Source: Plastoroseomonas hellenica
Lineage (GTDB): Bacteria; Pseudomonadota; Alphaproteobacteria; Acetobacterales; Acetobacteraceae
Reading direction: 5' to 3'
Length of the DNA stretch: 64,000 nt
Assembly (NCBI RefSeq): GCF_018129085.1
Contig: NZ_JAAGBB010000001.1
Coordinates: 186,001 to 250,000, forward strand
This document shows positions 17,476 through 25,747 of the stretch, piece after piece (positions within the stretch are counted from its first letter, which is position 1; each line of letters begins with the position of its first letter). The notes under the pieces were generated by a model. That model did not search any database. It worked only from the letters and a program-made list of their open reading frames with translations, and had not been told where the DNA came from. A program made the translations under genes and the position numbers.

Positions 17476-18216
17476 TCAGTCGCGGATGGCGCGCGCGACG
17501 GCCCGGACGGGCGAGCCGTCGGAGCCTTCGATGTTGAGGGCGTTGAACATGAACTCGGCGCGTCGGCCGGCCAGCGCGCCTTGGCCGCGCAGATGTTCGC
17601 AGATCAGAACGCCGTCGCGCAGCAGGCGCTTGTGCACCGGCCAGTCGAAGCCGAGCGGGCGGCGATGCACCGGCATGTCCGGCGTCGGGATGTCGCAGGC
17701 GAGAAGCTTGACGCCCTGCGCCACGAGCCACTCCGCCGCCTCTGGCGCCAGGCTCGGGTGATCCTCATAGGCGTCGCTGCCGGCGAGCAGCGACCAGCCG
17801 GTGTCGAGCGCCAGGATATCGCCAGGACGGAGCAGCGGACGCGCCGCTTCGAGCTGCGGCACGCCGATCAGGCTGTCGGGCCTGAGGCCGTCGAGCTTCC
17901 AGACGACGCCTGGGCCATGCAGGCGGGGCAATGGAATCGCGTCCAGCGCCGGTCCATCCATGAAGAAATGGCAGGGTGCGTCGATATGGGTGCCGATATG
18001 CACGACCATGCTGAACTCGGTGACGTTCAGCGGATCCGCGGGCATGCATTTCAGCCGTCGGAACACCGGGGCCGGGAAGACCGGCACCCGCGGCATGGCC
18101 GCGTTGAGCGGGTGGGAGAGATCGAGCCAGGGGCCGTCGGGGATGGATGCGGCCGGCTGCGGCAGGGCCTGCCAGCCGCGCCATCCCTGACCGCGGGTTT
18201 CCTTCGGGTCACACAT
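17476..18216 (-). CDS. Cyclase-family metal hydrolase (kynurenine-formamidase-like)
   Basis: A 246-residue protein of the cyclase (PF04199-type) family. The metal/active-site motif HIGTHIDAPCHF is clear, preceded by DLSHPLN and followed by DILALDTGW and the LLACDIPTPD segment that shapes the active site. Relatives are kynurenine formamidase, isatin hydrolase and carbamate or amide hydrolases. It lies between a branched-chain-type receptor gene and a MmgE/PrpD gene on the same strand with gaps of 21 and 32 bases, so it likely hydrolyses an imported amide or lactone. Substrate not determined. Confidence 0.85.
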   Translation of the reverse strand: MCDPKETRGQGWRGWQALPQPAASIPDGPWLDLSHPLNAAMPRVPVFPAPVFRRLKCMPADPLNVTEFSMVVHIGTHIDAPCHFFMDGPALDAIPLPRLHGPGVVWKLDGLRPDSLIGVPQLEAARPLLRPGDILALDTGWSLLAGSDAYEDHPSLAPEAAEWLVAQGVKLLACDIPTPDMPVHRRPLGFDWPVHKRLLRDGVLICEHLRGQGALAGRRAEFMFNALNIEGSDGSPVRAVARAIRD

Positions 18217-18237
18217 CGCAGAACCTCCGCTGCGCAG

Positions 18238-19476
18238 TCAGCGCCGCAGCGCCGGGCATTCGCTTTCCCCCGCAGGTCGGAAGGCCTGGTCACCCGGAAT
18301 GGTCTGCACCACCTCCAGCAGGTCCCATTCGCTGCGTGAGTCTGCGGGGCGCTTGGCGCGCATCAGGTACATGTCGCGGATGACGCGGCCATCCTCCCGG
18401 ATGCGGCCATTGCGCGTCATGAAGTCGTTGATCGGCAGCTCCCGCATCTTCGCCATGACCGCTCCCGCCGCGTCGGTGCCGGCGGCCTGCACGCCCTTCA
18501 GGTAATGCGTCACTGCCCCCCACATGCTCGCCTGGAACATGGTCGGCGGCCGGCCATGCAGGCGCGCGAAACGGGTGGCGAAGGCGCGGGTCTCGTCGTT
18601 CTGATCCCAGTAATAGGCCTCGGTGAAGATCAGCCCCTGCGCGGTCTGCAACCCGATCGCCCGGACATTGGTCAAGAGGCAGAGCAGCGCCGCGGGTTGG
18701 ATGCCGCGGCGGAGCAGGCCGAATTCGCCCATCTGCTTCACCGCGTTGATCAGATCATTGCCGGCGACCGCGAGCCCGACCACCTGGGCGCCCGACTGCG
18801 CGGCGCGCAGCAGATGCGCGGAGAAGTCGCTCTCGTTGAGGGGCGCCCGAGTTGAGCCGAGCACCTCGCCGCCGAGCTTGCGGACGGCCTCCGTGCCATT
18901 GGCCTCCAGGGAGTGGCCGAAGGCGTAATCGGAGGTGATGAAGTACCAGCGGCGCTTGCCCTCCGCGACCATGGCGGAGACGGTGCCGCGCGCCAACGCG
19001 TAGTTGTCGTAGGTCCAGTGCACGCCGTTCGGCGTGCAGCCACGCCCCGTGAGCTCGGTCGTGCCTGCGGCGACCGAGATGTTGATGCGATCCTTCTCCC
19101 GCGTGAGCTGCTGCACCGCGAGGGCAACGGCCGAGTTGCCGAGGCCGAATATGGCATCGACCTTCTCCTGGTCGTACCAGCGGCGTGCGATGCCCATGCC
19201 GACATCGGGGCGGTTCTGCAGGTCGCCGAAGACCAGCTCGACCGGCGCGCCCAGCACCCGGCCGCCGAAATCCTCGATCGCCATGCGCGCGGCGACGACA
19301 TCGCCCATGCCCTGCTGGTCGGCGAAGACGCCGGACATGTCGTCCAGCACCCCGATCTTGACCACATTATCGGATGCCTGGGCCAGCACGCGTCCGGCGG
19401 GCCAGATCGCCGCGGCGGCGAGCCCGCCGCTGGCCAGCATCAATGTCCTGCGGCTTGCGCCCTCATTGGCACCCAT
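18238..19476 (-). CDS. Branched-chain-type ABC substrate-binding protein
   Basis: A 412-residue periplasmic receptor of the LivJ/AmiC fold. A Tat-like signal (SRRTLMLASGG, cut near VLAQA) leads into VVKIGVLDDMSGVFADQQG, then GDLQNRPDVGMGIARRW and YFITSDYAFGHSLE, all typical of this family. The ribosome site AGGGAAGGGG is strong. Such receptors often bind amides, aromatic acids or urea-like compounds as well as amino acids. No LivH/M permease or LivG/F ATPase is in the window. It lies 95 bases after the ArgH-like lyase gene and could be part of the same long transcript or begin a new one. Confidence 0.87.
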   Translation of the reverse strand: MGANEGASRRTLMLASGGLAAAAIWPAGRVLAQASDNVVKIGVLDDMSGVFADQQGMGDVVAARMAIEDFGGRVLGAPVELVFGDLQNRPDVGMGIARRWYDQEKVDAIFGLGNSAVALAVQQLTREKDRINISVAAGTTELTGRGCTPNGVHWTYDNYALARGTVSAMVAEGKRRWYFITSDYAFGHSLEANGTEAVRKLGGEVLGSTRAPLNESDFSAHLLRAAQSGAQVVGLAVAGNDLINAVKQMGEFGLLRRGIQPAALLCLLTNVRAIGLQTAQGLIFTEAYYWDQNDETRAFATRFARLHGRPPTMFQASMWGAVTHYLKGVQAAGTDAAGAVMAKMRELPINDFMTRNGRIREDGRVIRDMYLMRAKRPADSRSEWDLLEVVQTIPGDQAFRPAGESECPALRR

Positions 19477-19571
19477 CGGCCCGTTCCCCTTCCCTGATGC
19501 CCGCGCTTCGGTGCGGTGCCCTGCACGGCATCATGGGGGTGAACGCGCGGCTGGGGAATAGCAGTGGGTGA

Positions 19572-21080
19572 TCAGCGCCCCGCGAGGGCGCGGACAGCAG
19601 CGCCGCGTTCCACCTCGGCGGCGGCGATCCCCGCGCGCCAGCCCGCGGTCAGCGCCTCATCCCTCGCGAGGCTCTCCGCCATGCGCGCGGCCATGCGGCG
19701 GACCTCGGCAGGGGCGGTGCCGCCGGTCACCTTGCGCGCCGCGACCGAGCGCACGGGATCGAGCGCCTCCGCCACCGTCTCCGCATCCAGGCCCGCCGCC
19801 CGGCCGGCAACCTCCTGCGCGGCGGCATCCACCATCGCGACCGTTGCCTCATGCGCCTGCAGCCCGGCATCCATCAGGTGCCGGACCACGGCGCCGGCCA
19901 CGTGATGCGCCGTCCGGAAATCCAGCCCGGCGCGGCGCACCAGGGCATCGGCGAGATCGGTCGCGGTTGAGAAATTCGCGCGCGCTCGCGCCAACAGCAG
20001 ATCCGCCTTCGGCGTCACGGTCGCGGCCGCGATGCCGGCAAGCGCAAGTGCACGTCTGGCCTCGGCCAGCGCCGGCCAGATCATCGCCTGGCCCTCGCGA
20101 TGCGCATCCAGCGTGTTGGTGAAGTGGCTCGCGCGGATGCAGGCGCCGGCCGAGGCGAAGCCCGCCACCACATGCGCTGCCTTGGCCTTCAGATGCTCCA
20201 GCACCACAGGATTTTTCTTCTGCGGCATGATCGAGGAGGTGCCGCAGACCGAATCCGGGAACTCGACCGAGGAGAATTCGTGCGAGACCGCGACATGCAT
20301 GTCTTCGGCGAAGCGGCTGAGCGTGAGGCTCATCTGCGCGGCCGCGGCGACGATCTCGACCGAGAAGTCACGGCTCGCCACGCAATCCAGCGCATGCTCC
20401 AGCACGCCATCGAAGCCGAGGAGCCGGGCAGTGAGCGTCCGGTCCACCGGGAAGGTCGTGGTCGCCAGCGCGGCGGCCCCCATGGGCGAAAGGTTGAGGC
20501 GCGGCCAGGCATCGAGCAGCCGCGCCGCGTCGCGCTCGAGCGCGGAGGCGAGGCCGGTCAGATAGAAGCCGAAGGTGATGGGCTGTGCCGGCTGCAGATG
20601 GGTGTAGCCGGGCATGACCACATCGGCGAAGGCCGCGCCGCGCGCGATCAAGGTCCGCCGCAGCGCCGTGGCCGTATCCAGCAGATCCAGCAGGATCTCC
20701 CGCATGCGCAGCCGGTCGACCGCGGCCGAGAGGTCGTTGCGGCTGCGCGCAATGTGGAGACGGCCGCCGGTGTCGGCGCCGATCAGCGTCACCAGCCGCG
20801 CCTCGATGTTGAAATACGCATCTTCGAGCGCGGGATCAGGCGTGATCGCATCAGGCCCTTCCTCGGCGATCTGCAACAGCCCCGTGGCGATGGCGCCAGC
20901 CTGCGCCGGCGTCAGGATGGCCTGCCGTGCCAGCATGACGAGATGCGCCGCGTTCAGGGCACCCAAGTAGGGGAAGGTCGCGGCCAGCTCGCCGGCCAGG
21001 CGCGGGCCGTAGATATGTTCGATGACCTCCGGGGCGATGCCCTCGGCGAGGCGGCGGCTGACCTTGGACGCGACGGACAT
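19572..21080 (-). CDS. Argininosuccinate lyase-like enzyme
   Basis: A 502-residue fumarase/aspartase-superfamily lyase closest to ArgH. It has HIARSRNDLSAA (substrate loop), MPGYTHLQPAQPITFG, and the superfamily signature GTSSIMPQKKNP near residue 275 that carries the catalytic Ser loop. Canonical ArgH splits argininosuccinate to arginine and fumarate. Here it is embedded with an amino-acid ABC importer and an FAD oxidoreductase, not with argG, and has about 40 extra residues; many such paralogues act on other N-succinyl or amino-acid adducts. It may therefore be catabolic, not biosynthetic (inference). Confidence 0.82.
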   Translation of the reverse strand: MSVASKVSRRLAEGIAPEVIEHIYGPRLAGELAATFPYLGALNAAHLVMLARQAILTPAQAGAIATGLLQIAEEGPDAITPDPALEDAYFNIEARLVTLIGADTGGRLHIARSRNDLSAAVDRLRMREILLDLLDTATALRRTLIARGAAFADVVMPGYTHLQPAQPITFGFYLTGLASALERDAARLLDAWPRLNLSPMGAAALATTTFPVDRTLTARLLGFDGVLEHALDCVASRDFSVEIVAAAAQMSLTLSRFAEDMHVAVSHEFSSVEFPDSVCGTSSIMPQKKNPVVLEHLKAKAAHVVAGFASAGACIRASHFTNTLDAHREGQAMIWPALAEARRALALAGIAAATVTPKADLLLARARANFSTATDLADALVRRAGLDFRTAHHVAGAVVRHLMDAGLQAHEATVAMVDAAAQEVAGRAAGLDAETVAEALDPVRSVAARKVTGGTAPAEVRRMAARMAESLARDEALTAGWRAGIAAAEVERGAAVRALAGR

Positions 21081-21106
21081 GGCGCTTCTTCTTTCGTCGG
21101 GGTGGC

Positions 21107-21820
21107 TTAGACGCTGGAGGGGTCAGGCGCGTGCACCGCACGGGCGCCGCCCTGGGTTGCGAGGCGCCGCTCCAGCCGGCGCGACAACGCCGTGAGGACG
21201 GAGCAGATCGAGAAATAGACGAGCAGGATGAAGCCGTAGATCGCGAAGGCGGGGTTGATGCCCTGCATCACCGTGCTGCGCTCGATGATCAGGCCACCTG
21301 CCTTGAGGAACTCGGTGACGCCGACCAGGGCGCCGAGCGAGGTGGATTGCACGATGAGCGCCAACAGCCCGGTGAAGGCCGGCAGCAGCACGCGGAGCGC
21401 CTGCGGCCAGAGCACCAGCAGGTAGATCTTCCAGGCATGCAGGCCGAGCGCGGTCGCGGCCTCGATCTGGCCCTTCGGGATCGACTGGATGCCGCCGCGC
21501 ACGATCTCGGCGCCATTCGCCGCCCCCCAGAGCGACAGGCCGAGCGCCACCGCCGGGAAGGGCTGCAGCGGCACGCCGAGGAAAGGGGCGCCGAAGAAGA
21601 TGGTGAAGATGGTCACGATCAGCGGGATGTCGCGGAAGGTCTCGACATAGAAGGCGACCAGCCAGCGCACCGGCCGGGCACGCACGGTGGCGAGCGTGCC
21701 GAGCAGCACGCCGAAGACGGTGGAGGCAAGCAGGGTGACGGCAGCGAGCGAGAGTGTCGCGCGCAGCCCGATCAGCAGCAGCGGCCAGTTCTCGACGAGC
21801 AAGGAGAGATCGTGGATCAT
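21107..21820 (-). CDS. Polar amino-acid ABC permease (second)
   Basis: A 237-residue HisM/GlnP-type inner-membrane permease with five to six hydrophobic helices. The ATPase-docking EAA loop reads EAATALGLHAWKIYLLVLWPQA, and FRDIPLIVTIFTIFFG is the usual N-terminal helix text of this family. It overlaps the preceding permease gene by 4 bases (ATGA), so both half-channels are co-translated. The gene for the matching ATPase was not found in the window. Confidence 0.88.
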   Translation of the reverse strand: MIHDLSLLVENWPLLLIGLRATLSLAAVTLLASTVFGVLLGTLATVRARPVRWLVAFYVETFRDIPLIVTIFTIFFGAPFLGVPLQPFPAVALGLSLWGAANGAEIVRGGIQSIPKGQIEAATALGLHAWKIYLLVLWPQALRVLLPAFTGLLALIVQSTSLGALVGVTEFLKAGGLIIERSTVMQGINPAFAIYGFILLVYFSICSVLTALSRRLERRLATQGGARAVHAPDPSSV

Positions 21821-22479
21821 CGGCGAAACGGCGCCTGGAGCCGGTGCTCCAGCAACCGCACGGCGGCACTGAGCGAAAGCACGAGGGCGAGATAGCCGAC
21901 GAGCAGCACGGCCAGCATCTCGAAGGCGCGGAAATCACTGGCGATGCGGTCGAAGGCGACGCCGGCCAGGTCCTGCAGCCCGATCGCGGAGACATAGGCG
22001 CTGTTCTTCACCAGCGAGACGCCGGTGTTGAGCATGGCCGGCAGCCCGCTCCGGACCGCCAGCGGCAGGCCGACCAGGCGCAGATATTGCCAGCGCGTGA
22101 GGCCGAGGGCGCGCGCCGCCTCGCCCAGCCCGGGCGAGACCGCCGCCAGGCCGCCCCGCACATTCTCGACCTGGAAGGCGCCGGCCCAGAGCGTGAGTGC
22201 CAGCACGCCCGACCAGAACAGCGACAGGGTCAGGCCGAAACTCGGCAGGCCGAAGAAGATGAAGAAGAGCTGCACCAGCAGCGGCGTGTTGCGGATGAAC
22301 TCGACATAAGCGGCGATGAGCGGGGAGAGCAGCGGCAGCCGCAGCACCCGCGCGCTGGCGCCGAGCAACCCGACCACGACCGAGAGCAGGATCGCGATCG
22401 CGCTCACCTGCATGGTGAGCAGGAGGCCGGCGCGGAGCGCCGGCAATTGCTGCACCAGATAGTCGAGGTCGAATTCCAT
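21817..22479 (-). CDS. Polar amino-acid ABC permease (first)
   Basis: A 220-residue permease partner of the following gene. It shows YVEFIRNTPLLVQLFFIFFG, the hallmark helix of GltK/HisQ-type permeases, and an EAARALGLTRWQYLRLVGLP docking loop. It starts 9 bases after the receptor gene stop and ends overlapping the start of the second permease. Together with the receptor it should import a polar amino acid or opine-like compound. Confidence 0.88.
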   Translation of the reverse strand: MEFDLDYLVQQLPALRAGLLLTMQVSAIAILLSVVVGLLGASARVLRLPLLSPLIAAYVEFIRNTPLLVQLFFIFFGLPSFGLTLSLFWSGVLALTLWAGAFQVENVRGGLAAVSPGLGEAARALGLTRWQYLRLVGLPLAVRSGLPAMLNTGVSLVKNSAYVSAIGLQDLAGVAFDRIASDFRAFEMLAVLLVGYLALVLSLSAAVRLLEHRLQAPFRR

Positions 22480-22488
22480 GCCGCTGGT

Positions 22489-23316
22489 TCAGCGTGCCGC
22501 GGGACGCGGCTCGTTGAAGGCCGCGGTGTAGGGGGCGCGGATCTCGGGCGCGACATGGCGCTCCAGCCATTGGGTATAGAGCCCCTCGGCCTTCATGCGG
22601 GCGAGCGCGGCATTGATCCAGGCCATCCACTCCGGCTCGTTCTTCCGCACCCCGACCGCGGCGTCGGAGACCGCGAAGGGCTCGCCCACCAGGCGCAGGC
22701 TCGGGTCGCGGGCGGCGATGACGATCAGTGTCGCCGCGTCATGCGCATAGGCCTCGCCGCGTCCCTGCAGCAGCGCCTGCAGCGCATCGGAGGCGGTGTT
22801 CAATCGCATCGCGCTGAGGCCGGGCATATTGGCGTCGAACCACAGCGCCTGGGTAGTGCCGCGCAGCATGATGACGGTGCGGTTGCGCACGTCGTCCAGG
22901 GTGCGGATCGGGCTGTCGCGCCGCACCAGAAGGTCGGAACCGCCCCAGCGATAGGCGTCCGAGAAATCGATGACGCGGGCGCGTTCCGGCGTGACGCCGA
23001 GGGTCGCGATCAGCAGATCGACGCGCCGGGCATTGAGCTGCGGGATTCGATTGTCGGCGGTGACGCATTGCAGCTCGATACGATCGGCGCTGCCGAAAGC
23101 CCAGGCGGCCATCTGGCGCGCCATGTCGGTCTCGATGCCCGCGAAGCCACCATCGGAGCCGCGATAGCCATAGGGCGGCTGGTCGCAGCGCACGCCGGCG
23201 CGGAGCAGGCCGGCGTCCCGGACCGCCTGCGGCAGCGGCGGCATCTGTGCCTGGGCCACGCCCATACAGAGCAGCAGCGCGGCGCCCGCCGCGAGGGTCC
23301 GGCGAAAGAACGTCAT
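22489..23316 (-). CDS. Polar amino-acid ABC substrate-binding protein
   Basis: A 275-residue periplasmic receptor of the family 3 type. The signal peptide covers residues 1-23 (LLLCMGVAQAQ). LLRAGVRCDQPPYGY, GFAGIETDMARQMA and RVDLLIATLGVTPERA fit the ligand-binding fold of glutamate/lysine/opine receptors. The start overlaps the stop of the FAD oxidoreductase gene (ATGA). The unusual Cys residues (one in the mature N-terminus, another near residue 82) could form a disulphide. Confidence 0.87.
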   Translation of the reverse strand: MTFFRRTLAAGAALLLCMGVAQAQMPPLPQAVRDAGLLRAGVRCDQPPYGYRGSDGGFAGIETDMARQMAAWAFGSADRIELQCVTADNRIPQLNARRVDLLIATLGVTPERARVIDFSDAYRWGGSDLLVRRDSPIRTLDDVRNRTVIMLRGTTQALWFDANMPGLSAMRLNTASDALQALLQGRGEAYAHDAATLIVIAARDPSLRLVGEPFAVSDAAVGVRKNEPEWMAWINAALARMKAEGLYTQWLERHVAPEIRAPYTAAFNEPRPAAR

Positions 23317-24689
23317 TCCTGTGCCTCCTTGCTGGATGGGGTGGTCGCATCACGTCCCGGCCTGCCGAGCCGTTCGCCCATGATCTCGCCCGGGTTCGCG
23401 GCGAGGTCGCGCAGGTGATAGGCGGCGCTCGCCAGCGGCACGGTCCAGGGGCCGCGCGCCGGCGCCGGCACGGCCGGGAAGGGAATGTCGGCGAAGAAGG
23501 CGCGCCGGTTGGTGCGGCCGAGCATGAGCTGCGCCGCATGCCAGCCGAGGAAGGTCATCAGCGCGACGCCATTGCCGTTGCAACCGGCGGCATGCATCAC
23601 GCCGTCCTGTTCGGCGATATGCGGGATGCGATCGGCGGTCATGGCCACGAAGCCGCCCCAGGCATGGGTCAGCCGGATCGGCGCCAGCTCCGGCCAGATG
23701 CGCAGCATGCGGGCGCGCAGCGCCAGGGCAAGCCGCTCCGGCGCCGCATCCAGTGCGCGGGGCCGGCAGCCGAACAGGATGCGCGTGCCGTCCGGGGAAG
23801 GGCGGGTATAGGTCAGTTCCTTGCGGCTGTCGGTGACCATGCGGCGGCGCGGGATCAACCTGTCCATCATGCCCGGTGGCAGCATCTCGGTCGCGATCTG
23901 GTAGCTCATCACCGGCAGCACGCGCTTGCGAAGCCAGGGGCTGGCGCCATCGGTGTAGCCATTGGTCGCGAACAGCACATGCGCGGCGCGGAGCGTGCCG
24001 CGTTCGGTCGTGACCTGGTGGCCGCCGCCGTCGCGTTCGGTGCCCAGCACCCGGGCATGGCTGAACAGCCTGGCCCCGGCGGTGCGCGCGGCACCACGCA
24101 GCGCCTGGTTGAGCTTCGCCGGATGCACGCCGCCGTAATCCTCGACCACGAAACCGCCGTGGAAATAGGCCGATCCCACCTCCTCCCGCTGCTCGTCGCG
24201 GGAGAGGATGCGGATGGTGACGCCGGTGCGGGCATGCAGCGTCTCGGCATTGCGCTTCAGCGTGTCGAGATGCGCTGATGTGAAGGCGCCGAAGAAGCGG
24301 CCGCAGAGCTGCAGGTCGGCATCGAGCCCTTCGCGCGCCACCAGCGCCTTGAGGAATTCGAAGGTGGCCCTGCTGTCCTCGAGCGCCGCCGCCTGCTTCG
24401 CGGCGGGCAGGTCGGCAAGCGCCGCGGTCAGCACCAGCTTCTGCCCGGAACTCACCATGCCGCCCGAGCGGGAGGAGGCGCCACCGCCGAGCGGCCCACC
24501 ATCCAGCACCACGACATCCGCGCCGCCGCGCGCGGCCTCAAGCGCCGCCGAGAGGCCGGCGAAGCCGCTGCCGATGACGGCGATGTCGGCGCGTTCGGGC
24601 AAGGGCGCGTCCCGCGCATCTTCCGGCGGCGCGGCGTCCCACCAATAGGGTGCGGCCTGGAACTCCGGATGGAAGGCGGGGTGCGTCAT
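23313..24689 (-). CDS. FAD-dependent amino-acid/amine oxidoreductase
   Basis: A 458-residue DAO-family flavoprotein. The dinucleotide motif VIGSGFAGLSAALEAARGG is near residue 40, SRSGGMVSSGQ follows as the flavin-contacting loop, and the C-terminal HAWGGFVAMTADRIPHI and GCNGNGVALMTF motifs are those of gamma-glutamylputrescine oxidase-like enzymes. It probably oxidatively deaminates the compound imported by the ABC system coded downstream. The ATG at 24689 begins the well-conserved N-terminus; a longer in-frame start would reach into the divergent control region. It is the first gene of the leftward operon and overlaps the receptor gene by 4 bases. Confidence 0.85.
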   Translation of the reverse strand: MTHPAFHPEFQAAPYWWDAAPPEDARDAPLPERADIAVIGSGFAGLSAALEAARGGADVVVLDGGPLGGGASSRSGGMVSSGQKLVLTAALADLPAAKQAAALEDSRATFEFLKALVAREGLDADLQLCGRFFGAFTSAHLDTLKRNAETLHARTGVTIRILSRDEQREEVGSAYFHGGFVVEDYGGVHPAKLNQALRGAARTAGARLFSHARVLGTERDGGGHQVTTERGTLRAAHVLFATNGYTDGASPWLRKRVLPVMSYQIATEMLPPGMMDRLIPRRRMVTDSRKELTYTRPSPDGTRILFGCRPRALDAAPERLALALRARMLRIWPELAPIRLTHAWGGFVAMTADRIPHIAEQDGVMHAAGCNGNGVALMTFLGWHAAQLMLGRTNRRAFFADIPFPAVPAPARGPWTVPLASAAYHLRDLAANPGEIMGERLGRPGRDATTPSSKEAQE

Positions 24690-24766
24690 GCCTGGGCTGT
24701 CCCTGCCGGAATGGGATCGGGGTCGCGCATGCCGCCATTGACACGCAACCGACATCATGCCGTCAA

Positions 24767-24785
24767 ATACCTTGAATCGCAGTAT
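24767..24785. promoter_or_regulatory. Candidate LysR operator
   Basis: In the 125-base gap between the leftward FAD-oxidoreductase operon and the rightward LysR gene, ATAC (24767-24770) and GTAT (24782-24785) form a dyad separated by 11 bases. LysR proteins commonly bind such interrupted dyads between divergent genes. This is a pattern match only; the spacing is wider than in the well-known ATAC-N7-GTAT sites. Confidence 0.3.
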
Positions 24786-24814
24786 CCATGCGGTAGAGGC
24801 ATGGAGGATCAGGA

Positions 24815-25729
24815 TTGGAGCTCCGACAGGTCGAGGCGTTCCGGGCGGTCGCGCGCTATGGCGGGTTCTCCCGCGCCGCGCGGGCGCTGGCGGTCGCGCA
24901 GCCCTCGCTGACCCGCTCCGTCGCGCGGCTCGAGGCAGTGATCGGCTTTCCGCTCTTCCTGCGCGGTCAGGGTGCGGCGCGGCTGACGCCGGAAGGCGAC
25001 GCCTTTCTGCGCGAAGTGGAGCGCGCCTTCACCGGGCTCGACCGGCTGCGCGTCGCGGCGCAGGACATTCGGAATTTCGGCACCGGCCGGCTGCGCTTCG
25101 CCTGTCTGCCGGCGCTCGCGGGTGGGCTAATGGCGGATGCGCTGGCAAGCTTCCTGCAGAGCCGGCCGGAGGCGACCGTCTCCCTGCAGGTCAATCCCTC
25201 GAACACGATCTATGAATGGGTCGCGTCGCGGCAGGTAGATCTCGGCCTGGCTTCGCCGCGCAGCGGCTTTCCCGCCGTGGAAGAACAGGAATTCCTCTCC
25301 ATCCCGGCGGTGCTCGTGGTGCCGCGCGGGCATCCGCTGGCGCGGCTGCGACGCCCCGCCGGCCCACATGATCTGGCGGAGGAGCGCTTCCTGGCACTCA
25401 GCCTCGCCGACGGCGCGCGGCATGCGGCGGAGGAGGTCTTCCGCGGCGCCGGCGTCGCCCCGCGGCTCAGGCTGGAGACGCCGAACAGCGAGACGCTCTG
25501 CCGCTTCGTCGCGGCGGGGCTCGGCGTGGCTCTGGTCAATCCACTCGTGGTAGCCGATGCCGCCAAGGGCCTAGCCATCGCGACCTTGCCGTTCGCGCCG
25601 GAGGTGCGGCTGCGCTACCTGCTGCTGCGCCCGCGCGGTGAAGTGCCGGACCGGCTGAGCGAAGCCTTCGCGGCCGAGCTGCTGGCGCAGGCTGCCGCGC
25701 TGGCCGCACGCCCGTCGCGGCGGCAATGA
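24815..25729 (+). CDS. LysR family transcriptional regulator
   Basis: A 304-residue LysR regulator. The N-terminal winged helix-turn-helix is clear (ELRQVEAFRAVARYGGFSR, ARALAVAQPSLTRSVARLE), followed by the ligand-binding domain with RLRFACLPALAGG, DLGLASPRSGF and ETLCRFVAAGLGVALV. The start is a TTG at 24815 with GGAGG 7 bases before it. It is divergent from the operon of FAD oxidoreductase, amino-acid importer and lyase, and is the obvious candidate regulator of that operon, with the imported compound or a product as inducer (inference from position). Confidence 0.93.
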   Translation: MELRQVEAFRAVARYGGFSRAARALAVAQPSLTRSVARLEAVIGFPLFLRGQGAARLTPEGDAFLREVERAFTGLDRLRVAAQDIRNFGTGRLRFACLPALAGGLMADALASFLQSRPEATVSLQVNPSNTIYEWVASRQVDLGLASPRSGFPAVEEQEFLSIPAVLVVPRGHPLARLRRPAGPHDLAEERFLALSLADGARHAAEEVFRGAGVAPRLRLETPNSETLCRFVAAGLGVALVNPLVVADAAKGLAIATLPFAPEVRLRYLLLRPRGEVPDRLSEAFAAELLAQAAALAARPSRRQ

Positions 25730-25747
25730 CGGGTGCCGTTACCTATC

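Noticed and set aside
19572-21080. Canonical arginine-biosynthetic argH assigned by name
   Set aside because: Context is a catabolic importer operon and the protein is longer than usual, so no gene symbol was given.
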